DNA of 64,000 nt from Pelobates cultripes (taxonomy: Eukaryota > Chordata > Amphibia > Anura > Pelobatidae): assembly GCA_933207985.1 (NCBI GenBank), contig OW240916.1:294502744-294566743 (forward strand), read 5' to 3'. Below, piece by piece: positions 35,501 through 50,500 of this stretch (positions are counted from its first letter, which is position 1; the number at the start of each line of letters is the position of its first letter). The position numbers and the translations under genes are program-made. The notes beneath the pieces were generated by a model. It was not told the origin of the DNA, ran no database searches, and saw nothing but the letters and a program-made list of their open reading frames with translations.

Positions 35501-38500
35501 CCTCTCATAAATTGCACATCTTACCTTAATGGCAAGCATTAATTTTTTATTTTGTATCTTAAGTGCTGCATTTTCTGGAGGGGGTTTGCAGGAATGACGT
35601 TCTTTCCTGTTTGCATGTGTATTTTGTTTGTGTCAGGCCTTGGTTTTCCAGAAACCATACTACCTGCGTTCATTGTGTAGTCAATTCTTGCAACTAAGAT
35701 GTAACTCAGGGGCTAGACTAGATGCTGGTTTTAACACAATAGTGTCAGGAATACATGTTTGTGTTTCTGACCCTAAAGGGTTCCTTTAAATACTTACCTC
35801 TGCACCTTCTTTGGTGGTCCGTCATACTCCCAATGCAAAACAGATAGCTTTTATGGTGTGTTTGATCGTACCCAGAGCCTATTTTTTATACTCTCTTGAG
35901 TCAAATGAATGTATATGTTCTCGATACAAAGTATTTTATTTTCCTGTTTATATTTCTATTCACAAGAATTCCTTTCATAGTTTTTTAATGCTACATTTTT
36001 TAAAATCTATTTCTACTTTGAATGCTTATTGCGTTATTTATGTGTTTGTTGGAAATCTAATTAAATAACCGTGAGATTACTTTTTCTGCTCTATATAAGA
36101 GTTGAGCCATGTCAAATTTGCCTCAAAGGTGCGTTCTTTTTTTTTGTTCAGTTTGGAGGTTGTCACAGCAACCTATGTGAGCATTATCGTTCTAATCTAT
36201 TTAGAGCCAATTTGGCAAGTTCAGGTGAAAACTCCTATTGACGTCAATAGGGATCTGTGCCAACATCTCTTGTAGCTTATAAAAGAACATCATTACTATT
36301 AGACTGCAATCTTTTTAAAGGTGCAGTGTTAATGTATTAGAAATTTTATGGCTATAATATTTTTAATTTTTATATTATATTGTTTAGTTTACTGACCCCC
36401 TACCCATGTGGATGAAAAAGTTGGTTTACTCGCCTTTTCTTGCACTCTACAGTGCTCTCTCTGTGTCAGGTCCCATTTCCTTGGCTAAGGCCATCAATCT
36501 TGGAAATCTCAGCAAATCCAATTCCTTACCATTGGGTAGCCATACTGCAAGCGCAGCAAAATGCTACGATGTGAGTCCATCTGATTGAAATAGCTAAAAT
36601 TTACTCTGCTATTTCTCCAGAAGCATCTCACCCACCGTCACTCTGACAGCCACTGGAGGCATTTGTAGACATCACCCATCCTGCAAAAGGCAGTGTTTTT
36701 TGTTGCAGGGTGAAAACTATAGGGACATGGCACCCAGACTACTTCATTGAGCTGGAGTGATCTGGGTGCCTATAGCATCACTTTAAACATTAGAGCTCTC
36801 TTTAGAGGAAATGTATAATGTGGGTCACATGCAGGTGTGGTGTGACTAGGGCTATCTAATCAGAGATTTAAAGGAACACTATTGTGTCAGGAATATAAAA
36901 TTGCGTTCTTGACACTATAGTTCTGAAGTCGCTGTTTAGGTGGCCGGCCCCCTCTCCGTACAGTAAAAAGGTGATTTTACTCGCAGTTTCTCCCATGCTG
37001 CGCCAGTCTCGCGTGGCTGGTTCAGCCTGGCTCTGCTTTCATGGCTGAGATGATCAGTCTTGATATCCGTCAATCCAATGCTTTCCCATCGGAAAGCTTT
37101 CTGAGACTATTGCGCATGCACGGCAAAATGTCACTCTGTGCCAATCGGCATTGATGAATCAGTGCATCTCTATGGAGAACGTTCAGTGTCTCCATGCAGA
37201 GTGTCAAGATGCTGACCGCTAGTACAGCACACTGTGCCGTACTGGAATAGGAAGCACCTTTAATGGCTGTTTGAGTGACCGTCACTAGAGGTGTTACTAG
37301 CCAGCAATATAAACACTGCCTTTTCTCTGAAAAGGCACTGTTTACAGTGCTAACCGTGCAGGGACAGGATATAGACACCAGAAACACTACAATAATCTTT
37401 ATATATGCAAACAATTTAGCTATTAGATGGTTACCAAAATTGATAAATACAATTTTAATCGTTATTACACAAATTGGGAGTTACAGGAATACTTTAACTG
37501 GACACTCTAATGTTAGGTTTGCTCTATCAAGTGGCATAAAGTGAGATACTATTTCTGCCCTCTGCCTCCCATATTCCAGTTTATCTAATTTAATTCCCAA
37601 TATGCATTTGCATTGCTGTTATGGCTTTAATTTCTGGGAATTGTAGATTAGCTGTCAAGCATTTTTATATATCCAATTTTTTTTATTTGTTCAAAGTTGA
37701 AGGCAAATGTTCAGAAAATTGCCTTCAGGGAACTCCATTGCCATGAAGGGTTGGCTGTGGTCTGCATCGAGCTCTAGGTAGGTGGTATGTGTCAAAGCAG
37801 CATCCACATGAATGCTAGAACCCAAGGTCTTCCAGCAGAACATTGCCCAAAGCGTAACACTGCCGCCAGCCGCCTTGCCATAGTGCATCCTGCTGCCATC
37901 TCTTTCACAGGTATCAGCGCACTTTACCATCCATCTGATCTAAAAGGAAAAGTGATCATCACACCAGGCAATCTTCTTCCATTGTTCCATGGTCCAGCTC
38001 TGAGGCTTATAACCACAGTGAAGACACTTTTGGCGGCTGACAAGGGTAACCATGGGCACTCTGAACCGTCTGCAGCTACACAACCTCATACGTGGCAAAC
38101 TGCAATGCACTGTGTTTTCTGACACCTTGCTATCATAGCCAACATTCAGTTTTTCAGCAATTTGCACTATGGTAGCTCTTTGGTGTGATCGGACCAGAAG
38201 TGCTAGCGTTTGGAGATCTCCTCATGTGCATCAGTGGTGTCCATTACACTGATGCCCATTCCCCAGTTGTCCTTCCTTGCACCACTTTTGGTTGATACTA
38301 ATCAGTTCATACTGGGAACACCCGACCAGCCTTGCTTTTTTGGAGATGCTCTGACCCAGTTTTAGTCTCTATAACTTCTTGACTATTCTGTTATTATTTA
38401 ATTTATTGCTGAATTTACAGGTGTCTTCCTACCTAATCATTCTAACATTTACTTGCCCTTTGTCAACTTCTTTGTTGAAACATCTTCTTTGAACACCAAC

Positions 38501-41500
38501 TTATACTTCTCGGAATGCTAAAAGTTAAATAAACATGCATTTTTATTTGACCAAATCCATTCCAAATTCTGTAGCCACTTACATGTAGAATTAAAATAGT
38601 CAGAATTTCACTGATTTTAAACTTTTGGTGTGCTTGTAACCACGTCTTGACACATTTCTCAAGCATACAACAGCCAGGAAGGCAGTCAAAATAAATAAAT
38701 AAAATAACTACGTAAGTGATACACGTGATGCGGTCACAAAAAGGTTAATTTAGTTTGCTGTGCCTGCTGATTTTTATTATGGAAATAAAATATGAAATTA
38801 CAGTTTCTCTTCTGTTTTATTTTTATTTTTGACTGGGAATAAGTTGAACACCAGTCACCTAAGACACAAAAAGTCAGGAATAAATATATTCTTTACATTG
38901 GTGCTACTTTTACTAGCAGTCACCGTGCTGTACCTATTTGATACTTCTCTACATCTATTTTATAACAAGAATTGTCAGTATTCAGTCTTTGTATGCTGGA
39001 AGACTTTGAATTATTAAAGTCTTCTTCACTAAGAAATATATCTAGTTACTGACTGACATTCACTATAGGCATACTGACAAATGTAAACATTGCTGTTTGC
39101 CGGAAATGGCAATGCCTATATTTGTTACGTGTACGTAAACGGTCTGCACATCAAAACCCCACTACATTATGTTGTTGTGGTTCTGGTGCTTAGAATGTCT
39201 CTTTAAAGGAATTCTATAAGCACCCAGACAACTTAATCTCAATGAAGTGGTCTGCGTGCCATGTGCAACCTTCCCTCCCTCCCTTAATACTGCAGCTGAA
39301 AACTGCAAGAGCGGCATTGTTTACATTGCAGGGTAAATTGACATATTGTGACTTGGGAACTATAGCGTTAGGAATACGTTTGTATTCCTAAAACCATTCC
39401 TTTAAATAAATCCATGAGTAGGTTATATACATACTGATTTGGATGAACCCCATGGGGTAAATCTGTTTAAGTATTTTGCACTGTGTGCAAGGTCACAGAG
39501 ACTTGAGCACCAGAAAGGACTGGCTTAAACAAGGTTTAGTTGAGTACTTCTTCTGTCTTTATAATCAGCATCAATATATTTTTATTTTGTTCTAATAGAC
39601 AAAAATAGTAGTTGGTTTACAGGACCATGTTAAGAAAACAGTCATTTAGAGGGTGTAAACTTTTATTTAAATATTTATTTAACAATAAACCTAAGATAAT
39701 GTAGTTAGTGTTTTTATTAGATCAGCAATACAATGTCTTAGCTAATCCAAGTCATTACCCATGATTTTGTTGCTGACCTGGATATTAGCCATAAAAACAA
39801 AATTACAGTAAGTATTGAAAAAGTTTGTTTTCCTGAAAGGAGTGTAGAGATTTAAAGGGACACTATAGTCACCAGAACAACTACAGCTTATTGTATTTGT
39901 CCTGGTGAGTATAGTCTGTTCCTTCAGGGCTTTTGCAGTAAATACTGTTTTTGTTTTATAGAAAAAGCAGTGTTTACATTACAGTCTAGGGTTGCCTCCA
40001 CTGGCCACTCCTCAAATGGGTACTAGAGGTGCTTTCTGGGGCAGTGCTGTGCACAGTGTGCAGCCACTACCATTCGGTGTCTCATATTGGAAAGCATTGT
40101 GACTGGCTCATCTCACTAGTTCTGATGATGTCAGCCAAGGAGGAAGATCAGGGCAGAGCCAGCAGCAACAGTCTGAAATATAGTAAGTTTTTACTAGATT
40201 TAGGGGTGTAAAGGGTTGGGGGGAAGGGGTTCTAGGTGGTTTCCACACTATATGGTCAGGAATACATGTTTGTATTCCTTACTCTGTAGTGTTCCTTTAA
40301 ATATAATTATTTATCTTTTTGCGTAAAGTTTCCATTTTGCAAAGCAGACACTCATCACATTCAAAGAAGGCAAATAAAGTTTTTCTCTTTCCTGTACAGT
40401 GGAATTCTTTGAACCAATTTCTGATTGACCACTGAAATGACATGCTTTCTGCAGGGTTTTATAACTGTCCTTTAAAATTGTTCTTCAGTTACCAAAAGAC
40501 CACCTCCACAATATAAGGATGTGATGATTTTTCAGCTAAACTTTCAAAGTACTGGTTAGGTGGATATATTTGTTATCCATCGGACTGTTATAAAACACAG
40601 GTTTTTTTTTAATTGACCATGCTGCATTCCAAGGAAAACCTGGTAATGTACAGTCCACTAAATCATATGGGACTCCAATACCTTTGTTGATTCTTGAGAT
40701 TTTTAGTGTTCTGTTCTTGTCCACTATAGTTAACAAAAAATAAAAAAAGAGAAGTCTAGATTTTTTAAATTTTTTTTTAAATTTATTTTTTAAAAACAGC
40801 TCCATCCTAGAGCGGAGTCTTTCATTGTGTGAAAATGGTATTTAGATTTTTTTTTTCTCTGTCTAGCAAAAATCTTGAAAAAAAGAAAATATTTTTCTTG
40901 TGTAGGTTCCTTTTACAAAAGACACAAATCTTTAGTATACGTTTACATGAAAACATAGCAATTGCATTACGTTGATATTTCAGTGAGTAATTTCGAGGGA
41001 AGAGCTACTTCCCTGTTAAAGAACATATAGCATGGAGCATAAACAAAACCACAAACAGAGCACATCCTAGAGGTAATGGTATCATGTGATGGCCATGACA
41101 ATATCCCATTGAGAGGAGACCTGTATAAACCGAACACCATGCAAACAAGCTCAGAAATCTATCCACTCTTAACCTATGCCCTCCGGACATGCAGCACAGT
41201 CCAGCATGACGGTGACCTGCCCATGAAGCGCTAGCTCAAGCAGTGTGAAGTTGACCATTCCTAGAGGGTGTGAGAGGCAGCGCCAAGGCGACTGTAACTG
41301 CATCTTCGGCGAGGACGGCATCTGCGCTCGGCATTGTAGGGCCTCGGCATTTCATAGTAAAGCTTGGTAGAACATCGGTCCCAAGCCCACCTCCGCAGAC
41401 AGTATCTTGGTGTCCACTGCTTCCGCCGTTTAGTCATTCTCAGGTTGGGTGTCGACATTTTGGATAGGAGGTGTGCTTTGTCAAGTGATCAGAGGCAAGG

Positions 41501-44500
41501 TAGGTGCCAGTCGAACCTTAACAGAAGTACACAGGCGACAGGTGGGGGGTTGTAAGAGAGACATTGTGAGTTGGGGAGTCACGGGGGGGGAACTGCAGTT
41601 CCTCCCGGCACCGTGATGCTTCAGCAACTGAATTTCAGATCAGGAAACTGCAAATATGGCAAGTGTGAAGAGTTTTTCAGCGGAGCTCTCAAACTGTGCG
41701 ACCGGTCAGCGTGGCTTCAGGCTCTGAGCCCAAAGAACATACATTCTAAAAGCAAAAATAAATCTAAAAGTACCAGAACACTGCTCTGCAAAGTATTGCA
41801 ATGATAGACCTGCTGTTATGCGTGGGCTCCGTTCAGTCTAATAAAAAATAAATCTCCACTGGTCTGTCCGTTCCATGATGTCAGCTATCCCTATCTCAGA
41901 AAGCCCATTATAAATTTGAATCAATGTATTGCCATAAACTTTGTTTAATAACATTGAATTGAAGCTGCCAGTTACTCAATTGCTGATGTGCAAATGGCAA
42001 TAAAAGGATCACTATGAGAAATTTGTGAGTTGCACATGTTCCCTAATACTTTCATAGAAAGGTCAGGGATTCAGACTTTAATTTAGTTTCTTGTTTCAAT
42101 GAAGAATAAGCACCAGGTTAGATAACTGGTAACACTGGGACCCAGTTGTGTGACCAGAGAAAAAATGATTTGCGTGATACATTGAAATTCTCACATGGGA
42201 ATTTACAGAAACAAGTCTTTTCTCTTGTCATAGAATTTACATAACATCTATAGCTTTACTAACTTTCAGTAAAACCAGTGGTTCTTAAAGGGTTACTCAA
42301 AGCACCACGACCACCTAACTGTTTTGAAAAGGTCATAATGTTTAGGAAGGATTATTGTAACCAGAAGTATTCTTAAAATACTGTTTTTGGTTGCAGTAAC
42401 CCTTCAACTCCTGGGTAGGGACCCAAATCCCACCTTATACCATTTTATTGGGTACACACTAATTGCAGCATCATATTAATCGGCTCCTACCTTAAATTGC
42501 TTCCCCTGGCAACACTGCCTTTCTTGTGTAAGTGGAAATTGACGCAATCAGCTTCAGGATTTTATTGAATGTGCTTTTTGGTGAACTTTTTTGTCTTCAT
42601 TTAGCATCTGGGAGCTGTCATTTTCCGTTGTTGCTTTGCTTTTTTAGCTTAATTTAATAGATATTGCAACCATTTGTGATGCTTGCTCTGTTTCCCATTA
42701 TCCAATTCATAAGTGCTGGAACAATTTTAAAACATTTTTGCGATTATATGCCACACCTTTCTGTGACATAGGGAAACATAGCTTCCCCCATCCAAGTCTA
42801 GGGTCTTTTCTTCATTTAGGTTTGGTGCTGGCAGTGCGTAGCCAAACAGCGGATGGGAAGGTGAATTCTACTTAACTGAGCCAGCTCCTCATGACCCCTG
42901 CCATGATCTTCCAATCTGTCCTCTTCATCTCCTGGCGCTTCAGCTGAAAGAAACATGTCACAATGCACAGTGCATTGCAGTTTGCTGTGTATGGGGTTGT
43001 GCAGACCGGTCAGATATCCATTATAACCCCTGTCCACCGCTGGAGTGCCTTCATTGTTGTTTACCTGGGGATGAGATGGGAGCCGAATGTACTATGGGAA
43101 GAAGGCAGGCCAGCGTAGACCGTGCTATGATCTGAGCAATCTTCTGCCGGGACGCCTTGGGTCATAGAATTCATGTGGATATTACTTTGACACGTACCAC
43201 CCATCTAGAGTTTGTTGCAGATCACGTACACCCCTTCATGGCAATGATGTTTCCTGATGGCAGGATGATGCACCATGTCACACTGCAAAAATTGTTCAGG
43301 GATAGTTTGAGGAACATGACAGAGTTCAATGTGTTGCCTTGACGTTCAGATTCCCCAGATCTCAATCTGATTGAGCATCCATGGGATGTGCTGGAGTAAC
43401 GAATCTGATCCATGGAGGCCCCACTTCGCAACCTGCTGGACTTAAAGGATCTTCTGCTAATGTCTTGGTGCCATATTCAACAGGATACTTTCAGACTAGG
43501 TCTTGTAGAGTCCATGCCTCAACGCATCAGAACTGTTTTGGTAGCAATAGAGGGTCCTACACAATATTGGGCAGGTGGTTTATTGTTGTGTCTGATCAAT
43601 GTAATGCACTAGTGTTTTGCCTGTTACATTTTTCATTTTGATTGATGTAGACCTATGATTTGCATTGCTTGCCTCTTTAGCATTAAAGTTTTTTTTTTTT
43701 TTTTTAACTTTTTTCCTCTTTTATAAATGTATGACTATTTTGAAAGATCTTGTGTCCAGTTGCCCAAGGCATGTTTTCCTTCATTCAGAAACGAAATGTC
43801 AGTTTGTGTAAGGGAGTTTCTCCTTCCATTTCCTGTTGATAGTTTTGTGAAAATAGTCTGTGCTGATAGAAGTATTTCCAGTCCTTATCACAGACAAAGT
43901 GCATTGGATATGATGATTTATGTAATTTTATATAATATGTCTATCTCATTTGATTGGTCAGGGATTTTCTAATGGATGATCTCAGTTGGAGAAGCATTGG
44001 CTACACTGAGACCAAGATGCCACTGGAAGAGAGGGGAGTTACCTTATTTTCACTGTCTGAAGAGTGGTCCTGTAATCTAGAAGACACCAGGAATACTCTA
44101 ACATTAAAATAATTTTCATTTTAGATACATATGTGTGTTCATTCGAACACAATGCAAATATTTAGTTTCCTTAAAAACAGAAGATCTGAAACTAGTAGTT
44201 GGACAAATTAACATTAGATGCGAATGCCTATTGTTTCAGCTGCACATATGCGCGGATCTTGGTTTTACTTTCAGCTTTAAACACCACATTGCTTTTAATA
44301 CGAGATATGACATGACACGCGTGCTCTAAATGCGCTGTTTGCTTATTCATACTCAGGTAGGCAGCCTTATGCAATAGATAAAATGCTTCACACCATCACA
44401 TTTGATTGCTATGAAGCATTGTAATCTTGATAAACCAGCTATGTGTAAAGTAAGCAGGCCTCTTTCTGTCACTTTACTAAACATTTACATGAAATTAAAT

Positions 44501-47500
44501 CAAAATAAACTGCAGTGCTTTACATACTGATAAATCACAACACTAAAACCACCTGCTTAATATCGTGTAGGTCTCCCCCTCGTGCTGCCAAAACAGCTCT
44601 GATGCACTGAGGCATAGACTCCACAAGACCTCTGAATGTGTCCTATGGTATCTGGCACAAAGACATTAGCAACGAATTCTTTAAGTCCTGCATGTTCCGA
44701 GGTGGGGTCTCCATGGATCGGATTTATTGTTCCAGCATGTCCCACAGATGCTCAATCTGATTGAAATCTTGGGAATTTCGAAGCCAAGGCATCATCTTGA
44801 AATCTTTGTGATGTTCCTCAAGTCATTCCTGAACAATTATTGCACTGTGGCAAGGTGCATTATCCTGCTTGAATAAAAAGGGTTTACTGTACAATGTCTG
44901 CAACGATCTCTAGGTAGTTGGTACATGTCAAAATAACATACTGCCTCCGCCGGCCATTTTATTCTCCGAGCTTGCAGAGGCAAAGTTCTGTGGCAAATGT
45001 TTTCATATACACCGACCAGCTGATTTTTATTTTTTTTGCTTCTTTGAAAGTGTTTTAAAATAGTTTAGGGATTATTTATCAGAGTTAGACAATATTTGCT
45101 GCCTGAATATGGGAGAAATGTAGTTGTGTACAAAGAATTTGGCTAATTCTTGGTCACATATTTAGAAAAAAATGTGACTTCTGCGAAACTGAAAGAAGAT
45201 ACTCTGAATAAACAGAGAGAGGGAGGGGATGGCTTGCAGATGTGAAAAATTGGTTAATCTTAGAACAAAGCATTTTGCAGGAAAAATCATTCCTGCATCC
45301 TTACTGTCCTTTATCGTTTGTTTACCCCTGTCACCTACAGGGATATATATTAAAGTGAGAATTGTCGATAATTCAAAGTGAATTCAATGTGAATTTCACA
45401 TTTTAGACCTTAATAGCTAAACTTAATTATTCCAAATCGGCTATTTTGGCCTTAAATTTGAAATTCACTTTCCATCGAAGACTATCCTCACGCCAGTAAA
45501 AAAAAAAAACTAAAAAAACTGCTAATGTATTCCTAAATATTGAATTTTATTTTATGGGTTTTGTTTTTTTAATTCTTTTGCTTCTGTATGATTTAACAAA
45601 AAATTATACGAATGGTTTCCTTTTCACTTAAAATGGCAGTTTGAGTACCATAGCGATTATAGTGTTCTATAAAGATTATAGTGCTAGGTGTCCTCTGGTA
45701 CTGCCCTACAATAAGTAGCCCTTCAATTAAAAAAAAAAGAAAAAAAATTTAAGATCAAACTGGGGCACCCAGGTAAGAGGGAAGTAGTTTTTGCTACTTA
45801 CCGTGTGGGTGCCAGGCTACTCCGAACTTCATAATCTCTACAGCGCTTTATAGAGCTTAGTATTCTGCTTTTTAAGACATTCAAGTCTGTTGTTTGTGTC
45901 AGTCGGCATTTGCAAACAAAGTGATTTATGACAGATTTGGCGTTCATTTTGATTTGGTAATGACATTGTATAATAGCAAATGAATGCAGTAGAACAACAG
46001 TGGATCATGATTACAGTATCAGAGCTGTTTATATAGAGTGAGGTAATGAAACCTTAAAGGAATACTATGGTGCCTCCACCTGCAGTTAGAAAAAAAGGGA
46101 TCTCTTACTTACCTTTTCTTCCTCGCTACTCTCCGTGGGAAGCTCTGCCTCCTTATCGAAATCTATGATCTCAGCCAATCGGAGGGCATTGGGAAGCTAG
46201 TGACCAGCAAAATGCCCTCTGACATGTGCCAGTCAGATGCTTTCTTTGATTTTTATTTTTTGGGGGTGATGCCACTGTACATACAAATAATTTCTTCTTG
46301 TAATGGGTTTATTTGTACTCCTATGATTTATTTTTTACTTGGATATAATATTAGAACGTTCTTCAGACTTACAATACAGTTGTCAACAGAGTATATCTGA
46401 GTTCTAGCTAAGCAAATAACAATTGTAACTTGGGTTAAATTAAATTACCTTGTAAGCTAGTAATAGTACTACTCTGGGGAAGATAAATGCAGCGATGGCA
46501 GATTACATTTTATGTGATATCAGCCACTAAGTGAGTCTATATAAGTGTTTTTGCTGTTCATGTGCCTGGCAGGAAGCTCCGCTTTTACATCATATGGTAA
46601 TCCCTGTACACGTGGGCTAAACATTGCAGGGTACTAATTCACACATTTTTCCCTTCCGTTTCCCAGCTGGATGGCAGTTTTATCCATGCAGCTGTGCCTG
46701 TCTGCCTGCTTCCATAAAACCTTGTGCATGGTTACAGTGTGGCCTGCACAGAGCTTGGTTCTGAGCAATGATTGTCCTAGTGGGAAAAAGTGACTGCACC
46801 TTCCATAAATGTTTAATTCCCATGGTTTCCTGCGATGGGCAACAGACACTCTGTCACTGCTTCATCAAGATAGCTCATTGTACACATTCAACTCAAGTGA
46901 AGTCTGTAAAATACTACTCTGCAACTTTAAATCAAGCAATATACAGAAAATAAAGTCAATACGTACGTTATTGAGAGTTTTTAATTGTATTACGTAGATC
47001 GATACATAGTCATTCAGGTTTTCATTCATTTCTCATACAGCTCTTGTGGTCACAATATCAAAAGCAGATAACAAAATCAAATTAAAATACAAAACATGGA
47101 AAACAGACATATATGAACAGACACGTCTATTAGACAGCAACCACCTCTCGATTATGCCTGTGACATGGGTGTTCAGCAACAATTCTGAGTCTCTTAAACT
47201 AGTAACCAACTCCTGTAGCCTAGCTTCCTCCAAACCCCCTGTATACTCACATTATTGCGTCTGTCTCTCATGATCCGTCACCATCACCTACAGTTTCTGT
47301 AGTTTTGCTACCGGTATTGTGTATGCTAAAAAGTGTTGGGCATCCTTTATTTCCACCTTAACACGGAACATGCTCTCCTATGGATTGAATGTCTGACCTG
47401 ATATTTGATGACAATTTGGGGAAGTCCGCTTGCAGGGAGGTTTTCTATTAATTTAGCGTTTTCCTTACTGAAGAGTCAATGTCTGGATTAGGGGAGAGGA

Positions 47501-50500
47501 TAGATATTGATGTAATGCCTCTTTTATCAGAGCAGGAAGCCGGAGAAGGTGGCTTTTCAGCGCCATCTTGGTCTTGCTGCTGAGACGAAGACCAGGAGAA
47601 AACTTGTGGTTCCAACGTCTTCTGCTTGGTTTTCTTGGCTCATTTTGTGGTCATCTTATGCAGCAGGACTTTGGACAATCCTAGATTAAATTACTAGGTA
47701 GCTCAAACTGTGCACTGTCAGACTACTTTGCTGCTAGGACTCAGTCTCTACTTTTTTAAATTCTTAAACATTAAAATATATATTTTTTTGTCTTGCTTTT
47801 TGTATGTTGTGTTTGTTACAATGTCAGTACAACAGTCACCCTGACATCTTTACTCTAAAAGAGAGGTTTATCTACTTGCGATACAATCCAATCTATAGCC
47901 AGGATTTATATATTTGTGGGTTAATTTTCTCTCCAATTAGAATGATTCTTTGATCACGCAAACTAAACATTATAGGTTGCTCCTTCACATATGAATACAT
48001 TTCCATTTTCATCTCCACATCACAGCGTTTACATTAGAGTGCAAAAAGTAGCTTTATAATTTGTATTCCAACATTTGTTTTACATGCTAGTCAATGAGAA
48101 CGAAAGATGTCTACCGCATCACTCTCTGAAGCTTAGGGAAGACTTTTTTTTTTTCTCCAATCAAAACAAAATCACATATTATGCTTAGTTTAACCCCTTA
48201 AGGACATATGACATGTGTGACATGTCATGATTCCCTTTTATTCCAGAAGTTTGATCCTTAAGGGGTTAAAGATTTTGCAGCAGAATTACAAGTTCTGAAA
48301 TCTTCTGAATTTAGTTTTTTTTTCTTTTAAATAATCTGCAAAAAAAGCAGGACGTAATTACGGAAGCATAAGTATTCAAAATGAAGCTGCAGACATGTTC
48401 AGTAATCCACCATATTATTATATAAAAACTGGCACGCATACAATTGGTAAAACAGGTTATTCTAGGGAAAGGTGTGGCAAACTTGTGTGTCTTTCCTGTT
48501 CACTTACAGTTTAACATTTCAAAGATGCATTGAGTAAGATGAATGTCATCTTTTCATTAAATATTTCTTCCGTATCCTTCAAATGTCTTTAGACTGATCA
48601 GTGGTGTACTTGGAGTACTTCTTCAGCATACGCAGTCAATACAAGACTATACATATCCAGCAGTTCCATTTGGTTTGTTTTTTTCATGATAAATGGAATT
48701 GCTGCCAAGTGAACATGTCTTGTAAATAAAGCTAGCTATAGCCCTTAAGCAATACCTTGTTCTACTATGTTCAGAATTCTGTATAAATTACATGTGCCAT
48801 AACGTGGCCCATATTGGACAGAAAATGAATGGTAGGTTACCTTATGACCCCAAAGTGGGATGTATAGAGACCCTGTTTCACAAGTTCAAATCATATTCCA
48901 GAAATGTATTATGCTATGTTGTAGCAATCTTGTTGCTGTGAGTGTGTGTGTATAACTTTATAATGTTTGTTGTTTGATACCACAATTTAGCGGTTCTCTA
49001 AATTTATATTATTTAGATTGTTCTGAACGAAGAAAGATCTGATGTTTGAAATCAGCACACAGAAGTTCTGCAGCGTTATTTTAGTATTTTCAATATATTC
49101 TGAGATTTCAGTTTCACGCTTGTATTATATTCTATTTACCTGGTAATCTCACAATTCTTTTGTCAAATTTTTTTTTCTCTTTTCTTCACAGGGTGAAAAG
49201 AACAGCGGCTTTGATGTGTTATACCACAACATGAAACATGGACAGATATCTACAAAAGAATTGTCAGACTTTATGCGAGAGAGGTATGTTTGTTCACCTA
49301 CTGGATGGATTAAGTGGTGCTTGTACCTCGATCTGTCTGTTTATACACAAAAGGAGGATTAAGGTCAGCACTGAGGTTAACATCACACTCGTAATATCAT
49401 GTGTGAGTTAAAACAAAGAAAAATGAAAGTGGTGGAGCTGACAGTAGGCATGTAGAACCTAAACACAATCCGGATATCTGTGTATAGAGGAAGCTTCTCA
49501 GGACATGCCGAGGGAAATGAAAAAGGAAAGTGCACACACTGCATTTATCCAATAAATTCAGTGTAAATAAACTTTTTTTGGCTAGGATGTGATGAAAAAA
49601 TTGTTTCTGATTTGCATCCTTGTATCATAACCACTACTTGTTTTGTGAGCAATGCCCCAAATATATTTTTCGTTCTTCTGCTACTCAAAGTTTTGTCATG
49701 ATTTTGCAAAAGCCTTTATAACTGAATTCATAGGTACTTTGTGTCATAATCACTACCCTGAGCTGTAGTGGTAAGATATTTAGAGTGCCCCTGTAACCTT
49801 TCAACATCTTTCACCCCTGTTAACCAGTACACAAATTATGTACCGATATTAAAAGAAGGCCTCGGTGCCGTTTGCTATAACCAGTTTAGTACAATATGCA
49901 TTATTTCATTTAATTGTTTAAAGTTACAAGCCTTTGCTGTTGGATAATGAGACAATGGGAGTTAATGCTTTAGTGTTTCTTTCATATCTTTCCATAGAAT
50001 GGTTGTAAACTATGGTCAAGATGTAAACTTACAAACCTACTAGCCCAGGGACCTTCTGAATCAACATGCCTTCCACTACCAGAGTCTTAAATATCTACCT
50101 GTGTATACATCATGCCCCTGCAGTCTCACTGCTCACCATTTAGAAGTTAAATCACTTTGCTTATACACCCTAGTCAAACCTCTTTACATATGCCTTGCAC
50201 AGCCTTCCTTAACACTTCATGTAGAGTCATCTGTTTACACTTCCTTTACTGAAAATTCTATTTAAGTTAGAGTTTATTATCTCCTGCTCTGTTAATAGCT
50301 TGCTAGACCTTGCAGGAGCCTCCTGTATGTTATTAAAGGATCACTATAGGGTCAGGAACACAAACTTGTGTTCCTGACCCTATAGTGTTAAAACCACCAT
50401 CTAGCCCCCCTGGGCCCCTCATGCCTCCATAAATATAACAAAATCTTACTGTATTCAAGCCTGAAGCTGTAACTCTGCATGACATCAGAAGTGGTAGTCT

